The translations under genes and the position numbers were made by a program. The notes beneath the pieces were generated by a model. That model ran no database searches. It saw only the letters and a program-made list of their open reading frames with translations, and had not been told where the DNA came from. Shown one piece after another: positions 41,646 to 50,123 of a stretch of DNA of 64,000 nt. The stretch is from Actinomycetes bacterium (lineage in GTDB: Bacteria > Actinomycetota > Acidimicrobiia > Acidimicrobiales > RAAP-2): assembly GCA_021785695.1 (NCBI GenBank), contig JAJYEQ010000006.1, positions 1 to 64,000 on the forward strand. Direction: 5' to 3'. Numbering within the stretch: the first letter of the stretch is position 1; each line of letters begins with the position of its first letter.

Positions 41646-42702
41646 CGTCGTGGTCAAGGTCGGGACTACGTCGGTCACCGATGCCCACGGCGGTGTCGAC
41701 GTCGGCGTGCTGGCCGCCATCGCCCGCGACGTCACGGCACTGCGCTCGGAGGGCTGGCAGGTTGCGGTGGTCACGTCGGGGGCGATCACCGCAGGCTGGG
41801 CCGAGGTCGGCGCCGGCCGTCGGCGACCGACGGATGCCGCGACGCTCCAAGCGGTGTCGGCCGTGGGACAGCCCCTGCTGATGCACGCGTGGCGCGACGC
41901 CTTCGGTGAACTGGGTGTGCCGGTGGGCCAGGTGCTGCTGGCGCCACTGGACTTCGCGCACCGAGGCCAGTACCTGCAGGCCCGCGGCACCCTGGAGTCA
42001 CTGGCCCGCCTGGGTGTGGTGGCCGTGGTCAACGAGAACGACGCGGTGGCCGACGAGGAGATCCGCTTTGGCGACAACGATCGCCTGGCCGCCCTGGTCG
42101 CCAACCTGGTGGGCGCCTCGCACCTGGTGCTGCTGACCGACACCGACGGGCTGCTCACCGCCGATCCGCGACTCGACCCGACGGCGACCCTGATCGACGA
42201 GGTCTCCGCCATCGACGCCGACCTGATGGAGGTGGCCGGGGCGAGCCGCTCGGGCGTGGGCAGCGGGGGCATGGCCTCCAAGCTGGCTGCGGCCCGCCTG
42301 GCGACGTGGTCCGGGGTGACCGTGATCATTGGTGCCGCCCGCGCGCCCGAGCCGCTGCGGCGGGCCCTGGGCTCGCGCCGCGCGGGAACGCGGTTTCGGC
42401 CTCGTCCGGATCGCCTGGCCGCGCGCAAGGCGTGGATCGCGTTCGCTGCTCCGAGTCGGGGGTCGGTGACGGTCAACGACGGCGCCGTCGAGGCCCTGGT
42501 GCACGGGGGCCGCAGCCTCCTGCGCGTCGGCATCGTCGCGCGGTCCGGCGACTTCGCCCAGGGCGATGCCATCGACGTCCTGGATGCGGGCGGCGCGCGC
42601 GTGGCCAAGGGCCTCGCGCGGATGGACGCCGCGGCGCTCGACGGCGAGGAGGGGGACGTGGTTATCCACCGCGACGACCTGGTGGTGCTGCGGGCGCACT
42701 GA
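41632..42702 (+). CDS. proB: Glutamate 5-kinase
   Basis: 356 residues. First proline-synthesis step, phosphorylating glutamate. SVVVKVGTTSV at the N-terminus and VNENDAVADEEIRFGDNDRLAAL at the substrate site are typical; GSGGMASKLAAA is the family signature. A C-terminal PUA domain follows (about 270-356). GTG 41632 has GGAGGG upstream and lies inside the obgE end. proA starts 46 bases downstream with its own -10 box. Confidence 0.95.
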   Translation: MTARSVVVKVGTTSVTDAHGGVDVGVLAAIARDVTALRSEGWQVAVVTSGAITAGWAEVGAGRRRPTDAATLQAVSAVGQPLLMHAWRDAFGELGVPVGQVLLAPLDFAHRGQYLQARGTLESLARLGVVAVVNENDAVADEEIRFGDNDRLAALVANLVGASHLVLLTDTDGLLTADPRLDPTATLIDEVSAIDADLMEVAGASRSGVGSGGMASKLAAARLATWSGVTVIIGAARAPEPLRRALGSRRAGTRFRPRPDRLAARKAWIAFAAPSRGSVTVNDGAVEALVHGGRSLLRVGIVARSGDFAQGDAIDVLDAGGARVAKGLARMDAAALDGEEGDVVIHRDDLVVLRAH

Positions 42703-42736
42703 CGGGTCGCCCCTTCGGACGCCCGGATCGCTCCGT

Positions 42737-42742
42737 TACGCT
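42737..42742 (+). promoter_or_regulatory. -10 box, leaderless type, of proA
   Basis: TACGCT ends exactly 6 bases before ATG 42749, without a ribosome binding site. Confidence 0.55.
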
Positions 42743-42748
42743 ACGTCC

Positions 42749-43984
42749 ATGTCCGTTGGAGAACTTGCCGCCCAGGGCCGGGCCGTGCGGGCCGCCGCCC
42801 GCGTGATGGCTCTGGCCCCCGATGCGCAGCGTCAGGGTGTCCTGCACCGGGTGGCCGCGGCCCTCGACACCCAGGCGGAGCGCCTCGTGGAGGTCAACGC
42901 CGCCGACCTCGCCGCCTACGACGGCGCCGGTCCGGGCCGCGATCGCCTGGTGCTCACGCCCGGTCGCGTCGCTTCGATGTCCGCCGCGCTGCGCGAGGTG
43001 GCCGCGGCCCCCGATCCGCTCTTCGAGGTCGTCGACCGGTCCACGCGGCCCAACGGCCTGCGCGTCGAGCGCGTCCGGGTGCCGCTCGGCGTCATCGGCG
43101 TGGTCTACGAGAACCGTCCCAACGTCACCAGCGACGTCGCCGGCCTCTGCGTGCGCAGCGGGAACGCCGCGTTCCTGCGGGGATCCGCGTCGGCCTTCGG
43201 CTCCAACCGCTTCATCGTCGACCTGTGGCGCGATGCCCTGGTCGCCGAGGGACTTCCCGCCGACGCCGTCGCCCTGGTCGCGGACCCCTCGCACGAGGCG
43301 GCGGTGGCCTTCATGCAGCTAAGCGACGTGCTCGACTGCCTCATCCCGCGCGGCGGCCCGAGCCTGATCGCCGCCATGCGCGAGCACGCGCGCGTGCCCT
43401 ACGTCCTGGACGGCGACGGCAACTGCCACATCTTCTTGGACGCCTCGGCCCCCGTGGACGAGGCCGTGCGCATCGTCGACAACGCCAAGACGTCGCGCCC
43501 GGGGGTCTGCAACGCCGTCGAGACGGTCCTGGTGCACCGCGACCTGGCCCCCCACGTCCTGGGCGCCCTGGCCACAGCCATGCCCTCGGTCGAGCTGCGC
43601 GTCGACGAGGTGGCCGCGCAGTGGCTCCCCGACGCACCCCGCGCGACCGAGCACGACTTTGCCACCGAGTTCTTGGACCTGATCCTCGCCGTGCGGGTCG
43701 TCGACAGCCTCGATGAGGCCATCGCCCACGTCGCGCGCTACGGCACCGGGCACTCCGAGGCGATCGTGACGCGTGACCCGGCCCACGCCGACGAGTGGGT
43801 GCGCCGCGTGGACGCGGCCGCGGTGCTGGTCAACACCTCGACGCGCTTCGTCGACGGTGGCGAGCTGGGGCTGGGCGGCGAGGTGGGGATCTCCACCCAG
43901 AAGCTCCACGCGCGGGGCCCGATGGGGCTGCGCGAGCTCACGTGCCTCAAGTGGGTCGTGCGCGGCGACGGGCAGATTCGATGA
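42749..43984 (+). CDS. proA: Glutamate-5-semialdehyde dehydrogenase (gamma-glutamyl phosphate reductase)
   Basis: 411 residues. Second proline-synthesis step. The catalytic cysteine is in KTSRPGVCNAVETVLVH; VYENRPNVTSDVAGLCVRSG is the typical N-terminal domain signature. ATG 42749 begins MSVGELAAQGR and TACGCT ends 6 bases before it. Its stop overlaps the MoxR ATG by 4 bases (ATGA), so proA is co-transcribed with the MoxR/VWA module. Confidence 0.96.
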   Translation: MSVGELAAQGRAVRAAARVMALAPDAQRQGVLHRVAAALDTQAERLVEVNAADLAAYDGAGPGRDRLVLTPGRVASMSAALREVAAAPDPLFEVVDRSTRPNGLRVERVRVPLGVIGVVYENRPNVTSDVAGLCVRSGNAAFLRGSASAFGSNRFIVDLWRDALVAEGLPADAVALVADPSHEAAVAFMQLSDVLDCLIPRGGPSLIAAMREHARVPYVLDGDGNCHIFLDASAPVDEAVRIVDNAKTSRPGVCNAVETVLVHRDLAPHVLGALATAMPSVELRVDEVAAQWLPDAPRATEHDFATEFLDLILAVRVVDSLDEAIAHVARYGTGHSEAIVTRDPAHADEWVRRVDAAAVLVNTSTRFVDGGELGLGGEVGISTQKLHARGPMGLRELTCLKWVVRGDGQIR

Positions 43985-44928
43985 GCTCGCTCGATCCCCG
44001 AGAGGAGCTGGCCCACCGGTTGGGCCTGGCCAACATCCCCGCGGTGCACTTCACCAGTCCGGCCGAGGTGCGCGAGCGGCTGGCGGCGCAGGACTACCTG
44101 AGCGACGACACGATCGCCTCGACCACCTTCCTGGCCGATCGGCTGGCCAAGCCAGTCCTGATCGAGGGCCCCGCCGGGACCGGCAAGACGTCGCTGGCCC
44201 GGGCGGTTGCCGAGGCCACCGGGGCGCGCCTGGTGCGCCTGCAGTGCTACGAGGGCCTCGACGAGTCCAAGGCGCTCTACGAGTGGAACTACCGCAAGCA
44301 GCTGCTGCGCATCCAGGCCGGTCGGGGGAACGGGGATGGCGCTGAGGAGTGGGAGCGTCTCGAGGGGGACATCTTCTCGGGGGACTTCCTGCTCACCCGC
44401 CCGCTGCTGGAGGCCATCACGGCGGACGATCCCATCGTCCTGCTCATCGACGAGGTCGACCGGGTCGAGCTCGAGACCGAGGCGCTCCTGCTGGAGATCC
44501 TCTCGGAGTACCAGGTCTCGATCCCGGAGCTCGGCACGGTGCGGGCGCGCCAGATCCCGCTGGTGTTCCTGACTTCCAACAGCACTCGAGAGCTCTCCGA
44601 GGCGCTCAAGCGGCGCTGCCTCTACCTCTACGTGGGCTACCCCGACGTCGCGCGCGAGCGCGCCATCATCGAGGCCCGCGTGCCCGGGGTACGCACGGCA
44701 CTGGCCCAGCAGATCGCCGAGGTGGTGCGCTCGCTGCGCCAGCTCGACCTCAAGAAGGCGCCCTCGGTCTCCGAGACCCTCGACTGGGCTCGCACGCTGG
44801 TCGTCCTGGGCCGCGAGGAGATCGGCGTCGAGGACGCCGTGGCGACGCTGTCGGTCCTGCTCAAGTACCAAAGCGACATCGAGCGCGCCACCACGGCCCT
44901 GCGCGAGCGGCCGCCGAGCAGTGCTTGA
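43981..44928 (+). CDS. MoxR-type AAA+ ATPase
   Basis: 315 residues. Walker A is GPAGTGKTS at 63-71, Walker B VLLIDEVDRV, and the sensor region FLTSNSTRELSEALKRRC. MoxR ATPases act as chaperones for complex assembly, typically with VWA-domain partners. Here the partner gene overlaps by 8 bases. The pair resembles CoxD/CoxE-type modules for metal-enzyme maturation, but no such enzyme is encoded nearby. ATG overlaps the proA stop by 4 bases. Confidence 0.92.
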   Translation: MSSLDPREELAHRLGLANIPAVHFTSPAEVRERLAAQDYLSDDTIASTTFLADRLAKPVLIEGPAGTGKTSLARAVAEATGARLVRLQCYEGLDESKALYEWNYRKQLLRIQAGRGNGDGAEEWERLEGDIFSGDFLLTRPLLEAITADDPIVLLIDEVDRVELETEALLLEILSEYQVSIPELGTVRARQIPLVFLTSNSTRELSEALKRRCLYLYVGYPDVARERAIIEARVPGVRTALAQQIAEVVRSLRQLDLKKAPSVSETLDWARTLVVLGREEIGVEDAVATLSVLLKYQSDIERATTALRERPPSSA

Positions 44929-46318
44929 CCTGCTGGCCGGCTTCATCGGCGAGCTGCGCGCCACCGGGCTCCCGGTCTCCCTGAGCGAGCACATGGACGC
45001 GGCGCGCGCCCTCGAGCTGATCGACCTGGGCGATCGTGACCAGGTGCGAGCCACCCTGGCGGCGACCCTGGTCAAGCGATCCGACCACCTGGCCGCCTTC
45101 TACCAGGCCTTCGACGTCTTCTTCGCCGTGCGACCCGCCCCCCCGGCCCCCAACGACCCGGCGAGCGAGTCGGCGCTCGGTGCCGGCGGCGAGAGCGGCG
45201 TCGGCGGGAGCGGTGGTGAGGGACTCTCGGCCGAGGAGCTGCAGGGCCTGCTGTACCGCGCGCTGCGCGACGACAACCGGGCCCAGCTGCGCGCCGGCGC
45301 TCGCGCCGCCGTGGGGCGCTACGCGGGCATGGAGCCCGGCCGCCCGGTGGGGGGCACCTACTACCTGTACCGCACGCTGCGCTACCTGGAGCTCGACGAG
45401 CTCCAGCGCCGGCTGATCGAGGGTCAGCCGGGCCGGGGCGAGCTGGCCTGGCGCCTGGCGCGCGACGAGGCCCAGGGACGCATCGAGCTGCTCAAGCGCG
45501 AGGTCGAGCGCGCCATCCGCGAGCGGCTGGTCGACGACCGCGGCGCCGAGGCCCTGGCCCGGTCGCTGCGCCGCCCGCTGCCCGAGGACGTGGACGTGAT
45601 GCACGCCAACCGCGACGAGCTGGCGGCCGTGGAGCGTGCCCTGCGGCCGCTCAGCCGCAAGCTGGCCACGCGACTGGCCCGGCGCCGGCGCCGGCGCCGG
45701 CGCGGCCCGGTCGACTTGCGGTCCACGGTGCGCCAGAGCCTGTCGACCGGCGGCGTCCCCCTGGAGCTGCGCTTCCGGCCGCCGCGCCCGGCCAAGCCCG
45801 AGATCTTCGTCGTAGCCGACGTGTCGGGCTCGGTCGCCTCGTTCGCGCGCTTCACGCTGCACCTGGTCCACGCGATCAGCTCGCAGTTCTCGCGGGTGCG
45901 CAGCTTCGTGTTCGTCGACGGCCTCGACGAGGTGACCAGCTACTTCGAGGGTGTGGACGATCCCGCCGACGCGGTGCGGCGCATCAATGCGGAGGCCGAC
46001 GTGGTCGCCTTCGACGGCCACTCCGACTACGGCCACGCCCTCACGGTCTTCCGCGACCGCTACCTCGACCAGATAACGCGGCGCACGACGGTGCTGATCC
46101 TCGGCGACGCCCGCAACAACTACCACCTGGCGCGCGCCGAGGTGCTGGCCGACGTGCGCGCGCGCGCCCGGCACGTCTACTGGCTCAACCCCGAGCCCGC
46201 GGGGTACTGGAACAGCGGGGACTCGATCATCGGCGAGTACGCCGGCCACTGCGACGCCGTTGTCGAGTGCCGCACGCTGCGCCAGCTCGAGCGCTTCGTG
46301 GGGGACTTGGGCTCGTGA
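44921..46318 (+). CDS. CoxE-like VWA-domain protein
   Basis: 465 residues. N-terminal helical region, then a Gly/Ser linker (GAGGESGVGGSGGEGLS). A basic segment of Arg runs (ATRLARRRRRRRR) precedes the VWA domain, whose MIDAS begins DVSGSVASF near residue 300. C-terminal DVRARARHVYWLNPEP resembles CoxE family. It most likely works with the MoxR ATPase upstream. GTG 44921 overlaps it by 8 bases, and its own end overlaps the phosphatase by 4. Confidence 0.88.
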   Translation: MLDLLAGFIGELRATGLPVSLSEHMDAARALELIDLGDRDQVRATLAATLVKRSDHLAAFYQAFDVFFAVRPAPPAPNDPASESALGAGGESGVGGSGGEGLSAEELQGLLYRALRDDNRAQLRAGARAAVGRYAGMEPGRPVGGTYYLYRTLRYLELDELQRRLIEGQPGRGELAWRLARDEAQGRIELLKREVERAIRERLVDDRGAEALARSLRRPLPEDVDVMHANRDELAAVERALRPLSRKLATRLARRRRRRRRGPVDLRSTVRQSLSTGGVPLELRFRPPRPAKPEIFVVADVSGSVASFARFTLHLVHAISSQFSRVRSFVFVDGLDEVTSYFEGVDDPADAVRRINAEADVVAFDGHSDYGHALTVFRDRYLDQITRRTTVLILGDARNNYHLARAEVLADVRARARHVYWLNPEPAGYWNSGDSIIGEYAGHCDAVVECRTLRQLERFVGDLGS

Positions 46319-46980
46319 GCATGCCCGCGCGGTTCCGCACGCTGGGCGGCGAGCCCTCCGGCGCGCGCCTGCTCCTGGTGCGCCACGGGGAGGCCGTGTG
46401 CAACGTCACCGGCGTCGTGGGCGGCGCGCGGGGCTGCACCGGCCTCAGCGATCGCGGGCGGGCCCAGGCGCGCGCCCTGGGAGAGCGCCTGCGGGTCTCG
46501 GGGGAGCTGGGCGACGTCGCGGCGACCTACGTCTCGCCCCTGGCCCGCGCGCGCGAGACCGCCGACCTGGTGGGGACGTCGGTACCGGGACTGCCGCCGG
46601 CGCGGGTGGCGCCCGACCTCGAGGAGCTCCGCCCCGGGGAGGCCGACGGGCTGACGTGGGCGCAACTGGTGGCGCGCTTCGGCGGGCCCAACTGGGACGA
46701 GGATCCCGGTGCGCCTCTGGCGCCGGGTGGGGAGTCGTGGCTGGCCTTCTCGCAGCGCTGCCGGGAGGCCCTCGAGCAGCTGGCCCGGGCCCATCCGGGT
46801 GAGCGCGTGGTGCTCTTCACCCACGCGGGCGTGATCGAGCACGCGTTGCGCCTGGTGTTCCCGGCACCGGCCGGGGCACGGCTCGGCCTGCGCACCACCC
46901 ACTGCTCGATGACCGAGGTGGAGGTCGACGGGCCGCGCCGCCGCCTGCTGCGCTACAACGACGTGGCGCCCGTGCCGTAG
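46315..46980 (+). CDS. Histidine phosphatase superfamily protein
   Basis: 221 residues. The catalytic His is His24 in [12 protein letters not shown], and the second is in [28 protein letters not shown] is the typical substrate-region motif of the phosphoglycerate-mutase-like group. Substrate unknown; alpha-ribazole phosphatase or a generic phosphatase are possible. GTG 46315 overlaps the VWA stop by 4 bases, so it belongs to the MoxR module. Its 3' end overlaps the opposing DAHP synthase by 28 bases. Confidence 0.9.
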   Translation: MSMPARFRTLGGEPSGARLLLVRHGEAVCNVTGVVGGARGCTGLSDRGRAQARALGERLRVSGELGDVAATYVSPLARARETADLVGTSVPGLPPARVAPDLEELRPGEADGLTWAQLVARFGGPNWDEDPGAPLAPGGESWLAFSQRCREALEQLARAHPGERVVLFTHAGVIEHALRLVFPAPAGARLGLRTTHCSMTEVEVDGPRRRLLRYNDVAPVP

Positions 46981-48329
46981 CTCTGCAGGAACTCGGCGAC
47001 GTGGAAGGCGAGGTCGAGGCTCTGGGTGGCGTTCAGGCGCGGGTCGCAGATCGTCGTGTAGTTGAGCTGGAGGTCCTGCTCGTTGAGGCGCGCGCCGCCG
47101 CCCAGGCACTCCGTGACATCGCCGCCAGTGAGCTCGATGTGCAGCCCGCCCGGCCACGTGCCCAGCGACTCGTGGACCGCGAAGAAGCGTGCCGTCTCGG
47201 CCAGCACGTCGTCGAAGTGGCGGGTCTTTTGACCGCCCCCGACGCGGAACGTGTTGCCGTGCATCGGGTCGCAGGCCCACACGACGTGGCGGCCGTCGTC
47301 GCGCAACGCCTCGACCAGGGGCGGGAGCAGGTCGCTGATGCGCGAGACGCCCATGCGGCTGATCAGCGTGAGGCGCCCCGGCGTGTTGTCGGGGTTGAGG
47401 ACGTCGGCCAGGTGACGCAACTCGTCGATGCTGGCCGAGGGGCCGACCTTGAGCGCCACGGGATTGGCCACGCCGCGCAGGAACTCGACGTGGGCCCCGT
47501 CGAGCTGCCGGGTCCGATCGCCGATCCACAGCAAGTGGGCCGAGCAGTCGTACCACAGGCCCGTCAGGGAGTCCTGGCGCGTCAGCGCCTGCTCGTAGGG
47601 CAGGATCAGCGCCTCGTGGCTGGTGTAGAAGTCAACGCCCTGCAGGGCCGCGTCGTCGTGCAGGTCGATGCCGCACGCGCGCATGAATGCCAGCGCGCGC
47701 TCGATCTCGTCGGCCACCACGGCGTAGCGCTGGCCCTCGGGCGAGCTGGCCACGAACTCCTGGTTCCAGGTGTGGACGCGGGAGAGGGCTGCGAATCCCC
47801 CGGTGGTGAAGGCGCGCAGGAGGTTGAGGGTCGCGACCGACTGGTGGTAGGCGGCGAGCAGGCGCTCGGGATCCGGACGGCGCGCCGCCTCGGTGAACTC
47901 GTCGGAGTTGACGATGTGGCCCCGGAAGGACGCCAGGCGCACGCCGTCGCGCTCCTCGAAATCCTCCGAGCGCGGCTTGGCGAACTGCCCCGCGATGCGG
48001 CCGACCTTGATCACCGGGACGCCTGCCGCGTAGGTGAGGGCCACCGCCATCTGCAAGATGACCTTCAGCTTGTCGCGGATGGCGTTGGCCGACGCCTCCT
48101 CGAAGGACTCGGCGCAGTCACCGGCCTGCAACAAGAAGGCCCGCCGCGCCGACACGTCCGACAGGTGCTGGAGGAGCCGGCGCGCCTCGCCGGCGAAGAC
48201 CAGCGGTGGCTTGGCGGCCAGCTCGCGCTCGACGCGGGCGAGGTGCTCGGGGTCGGGCCACGTCGGGCTCTGGTGGACCGGCGACCGGCGCCACGAGTCG
48301 AGCGACCACTCCCGCGCCGACGACTCCAT
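46953..48329 (-). CDS. aroG: Class II 3-deoxy-7-phosphoheptulonate (DAHP) synthase
   Basis: 458 residues. The first shikimate-pathway reaction, condensing erythrose 4-phosphate and PEP. It is the plant/actinobacterial class II type. [44 protein letters not shown]-like [11 protein letters not shown] and [15 protein letters not shown] are the signatures. ATG 48329 has GGAAGG just upstream and a minus-strand TAGGCT box 6 bases before it. The 3' end overlaps the histidine phosphatase by 28 bases. Confidence 0.96.
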   Translation of the reverse strand: MESSAREWSLDSWRRSPVHQSPTWPDPEHLARVERELAAKPPLVFAGEARRLLQHLSDVSARRAFLLQAGDCAESFEEASANAIRDKLKVILQMAVALTYAAGVPVIKVGRIAGQFAKPRSEDFEERDGVRLASFRGHIVNSDEFTEAARRPDPERLLAAYHQSVATLNLLRAFTTGGFAALSRVHTWNQEFVASSPEGQRYAVVADEIERALAFMRACGIDLHDDAALQGVDFYTSHEALILPYEQALTRQDSLTGLWYDCSAHLLWIGDRTRQLDGAHVEFLRGVANPVALKVGPSASIDELRHLADVLNPDNTPGRLTLISRMGVSRISDLLPPLVEALRDDGRHVVWACDPMHGNTFRVGGGQKTRHFDDVLAETARFFAVHESLGTWPGGLHIELTGGDVTECLGGGARLNEQDLQLNYTTICDPRLNATQSLDLAFHVAEFLQSYGTGATSL

Positions 48330-48335
48330 CCTTCC

Positions 48336-48341
48336 AGCCTA
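48336..48341 (-). promoter_or_regulatory. -10 box of the DAHP synthase gene
   Basis: TAGGCT on the minus strand ends 6 bases before ATG 48329. The six bases between (GGAAGG) could also act as a short Shine-Dalgarno if transcription began earlier. Confidence 0.5.
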
Positions 48342-48393
48342 AGCGGTGGGCGCGGCGGGTCCCGGCGCCCCGGGCCGTGGCGCCGCGCGCCGT

Positions 48394-48399
48394 TAGGCT
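48394..48399 (+). promoter_or_regulatory. -10 box, leaderless type, of nadD
   Basis: TAGGCT ends exactly 6 bases before GTG 48406. It is divergent from the DAHP synthase box at 48336-48341. Confidence 0.55.
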
Positions 48400-48405
48400 G
48401 CCAGC

Positions 48406-48975
48406 GTGACCCTGCGGCGTGTGGGCCTCTTCGGGGGCACCTTCGATCCCCCTCACTTCGGACACGTCGCGGCCGTGCGTGCCGCGGTGCGCACCCACCA
48501 CTTCAACCAGATCGAGGTGGCCGTAGCCGGGGATCCCTACCAGAAGGTGGCCCGCGGTTACGTCCGACCGGCGGCAGTCCGCCTGGCGATGGCGCGGGCG
48601 GCCTTCGGCGAGCTCGAGCACGTCGTCGTCTCGGACCGCGAGGTCCGCCGTAGCGGCCCGTCCTACACGGTCGACTCGGTGCGTGAGCTGCTGGTCAGCG
48701 TCGACGAGGTCGATTTGATCATCGGCGCCGATCTCGTGCCCGATCTGGAGGGATGGCACGAGTCGGATCAGCTGCGCGCCATGGTGCGCGTGGGGGTCGT
48801 CCCGCGTCCGGGCGCGCGCTTCGAGCTGCCCGTGGGATGGGTGGGCTACGAGATCCCGATGGACCCCGTCGACCTGTCCAGCAGCTTCGTGCGCTCCCTA
48901 ACACCGGACCGCGCGGACCTGGACATTTATATTCCGACCGCGGTTATTCCGCTCTTCCAAGCCACCAGCGGCTAA
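48406..48975 (+). CDS. nadD: Nicotinate-nucleotide adenylyltransferase
   Basis: 189 residues. It forms nicotinate adenine dinucleotide in NAD synthesis. GLFGGTFDPPHFGH is the nucleotidyltransferase HxGH-type motif, and SSSFVRSLTP is the SxxxR-type motif near the end. GTG 48406 is required by TLRRVGLFGGT and is leaderless by TAGGCT spacing. It starts the nadD-small membrane protein-rsfS cluster. Confidence 0.95.
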   Translation: MTLRRVGLFGGTFDPPHFGHVAAVRAAVRTHHFNQIEVAVAGDPYQKVARGYVRPAAVRLAMARAAFGELEHVVVSDREVRRSGPSYTVDSVRELLVSVDEVDLIIGADLVPDLEGWHESDQLRAMVRVGVVPRPGARFELPVGWVGYEIPMDPVDLSSSFVRSLTPDRADLDIYIPTAVIPLFQATSG

Positions 48976-48978
48976 TGT
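48973..48978 (+). promoter_or_regulatory. -10 box of the small membrane protein gene
   Basis: TAATGT overlaps the nadD stop (TAA) and ends 9 bases before ATG 48988. Confidence 0.4.
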
Positions 48979-48987
48979 GCTGGCGTC

Positions 48988-49161
48988 ATGGCGGTACGGC
49001 ACTTTGAGGCAGCCCCCTGGTCGGGGCGCGTCGTGGAAGCCGTGCCCGCTCGTCCGCGGCGACTCGTGCGACGATCCCGGGCCCGCTGGGCCGTGACGGG
49101 GGTTGCACTGGTGAGCGTTCCCTTCCTTCTGGCGTTGGCGGTGCTCGGGGTGGTCCGCTGA
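48988..49161 (+). CDS. Small single-span membrane protein
   Basis: 57 residues. Starts MAVRHFEAAPWSGRVVEA, has an arginine-rich middle (RPRRLVRRSRARW) and one membrane span (VALVSVPFLLALAVLGVV) ending in R. Arginines before the span suggest N-in orientation. TAATGT ends 9 bases before the ATG. Not recognised. It occupies the gap between nadD and rsfS, where mycobacteria also have an extra gene, but homology cannot be judged. Confidence 0.6.
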   Translation: MAVRHFEAAPWSGRVVEAVPARPRRLVRRSRARWAVTGVALVSVPFLLALAVLGVVR

Positions 49162-49205
49162 GCCGCCCGGCGCTGCAGCGCCCACGCGAGAACACCCTGG
49201 GGTAC

Positions 49206-49562
49206 GTGGCGGCCGTGGTGGTCGCGTCCCTCGCGGGGGCCGGGGAGAAGGCGGCCGAGCATCCCACGGCCCTCGACGTCTCCGCGCTGACGTCGGCCTT
49301 CGACGTGTTGGTCATCGTCTCGGGCCGCTCGGATCGTCAGGTCCGCACGATCGCCGAGGAGGTCGAGCGTGTGGTGGCCCGCGACGCGGGTGTCTCCCCC
49401 GTGCGGGTGGAGGGCGTGGCGGGGGGCGAGTGGATTGCCCTCGACTACGTCGACGTCATCGTGCACGTCTTCCAGGATGATGCGCGTGCCTACTACGACC
49501 TCGAGCACCTCTGGAGTGCGGCCCCGGCCTTCGCCGCGCCGGCCCTACGCGTTGAGCAGTGA
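49206..49562 (+). CDS. rsfS: Ribosomal silencing factor RsfS
   Basis: 118 residues. It binds L14 and blocks subunit joining. LDVSALTSAFDVLVIVSGRSDRQV and AGGEWIALDYVDVIVHVFQ are the family motifs. The frame is open upstream to about 49158 without an ATG or GTG, so GTG 49206 is used although it gives a short N-terminus; a CTG start at 49158 would add 16 residues. Convergent with the GerMN lipoprotein, overlapping it by 18 bases. Confidence 0.92.
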   Translation: MAAVVVASLAGAGEKAAEHPTALDVSALTSAFDVLVIVSGRSDRQVRTIAEEVERVVARDAGVSPVRVEGVAGGEWIALDYVDVIVHVFQDDARAYYDLEHLWSAAPAFAAPALRVEQ

Positions 49563-50123
49563 CTGGTAGTCGCGAACCGTCGCGACCACGACCGGCGGCC
49601 CGGAGGGCCGCGGCACGCGCAGGGGGATCCCGTTGACGAGGATCTTCACGCCACTCGTCGCCCCTACGGCGAAGGCCGTCAGCGTCAGTTGGCCCATGAT
49701 CATCTCGACGCGGTGCCGGCGCAGGCCGGTGAAGGGCTGCGCCAGGTCGATGTAGCCCAGGTGGCGCACAATCACCGCCTGCAGGATGGTGAGATCGGCG
49801 GGCAGATCCGAGGTGTATCCACCCTCGGTCTCGATGGCGGTCGGGCCCAGGGCCAGCTCTCGCAGGACCGAGAGGAGCGTCGGGGGTCGCGGGACGATCC
49901 GGCTCGAGGCGGACAGGTGGCCGGTCGCGTCAACGATGTACACGGGCTGCGTGATGAACACGACGTGGCCATTGTTGGTGCCAGGGATCGTGTGCCCGAG
50001 TAGGCCGAGGGGCACCGCGCGCGGGGCGATGGCCGTGGGCGCCTTCGTCGTGGGCACCAGTGTGCAGCCCGCGAGCGCGAAGGCCGCGCCGGTCACGGCG
50101 GCGACTGCGGCCAGGCGTCTCAT
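49545..50123 (-). CDS. GerMN-domain lipoprotein (LpqB N-terminal-like)
   Basis: 192 residues. Lipobox LAGC at residues 17-20 after a signal peptide (MRRLAAVAAVTGAAFA). The body fits the GerMN domain (LPADLTILQAVIVRHLGYID, then LTLTAFAVG). It resembles the N-terminal part of mycobacterial LpqB but lacks the long C-terminal beta-propeller. It overlaps the histidine kinase stop by 4 bases (ATGA), so it may modulate that kinase at the membrane, as LpqB does for MtrB. Confidence 0.8.
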   Translation of the reverse strand: MRRLAAVAAVTGAAFALAGCTLVPTTKAPTAIAPRAVPLGLLGHTIPGTNNGHVVFITQPVYIVDATGHLSASSRIVPRPPTLLSVLRELALGPTAIETEGGYTSDLPADLTILQAVIVRHLGYIDLAQPFTGLRRHRVEMIMGQLTLTAFAVGATSGVKILVNGIPLRVPRPSGPPVVVATVRDYQSLLNA

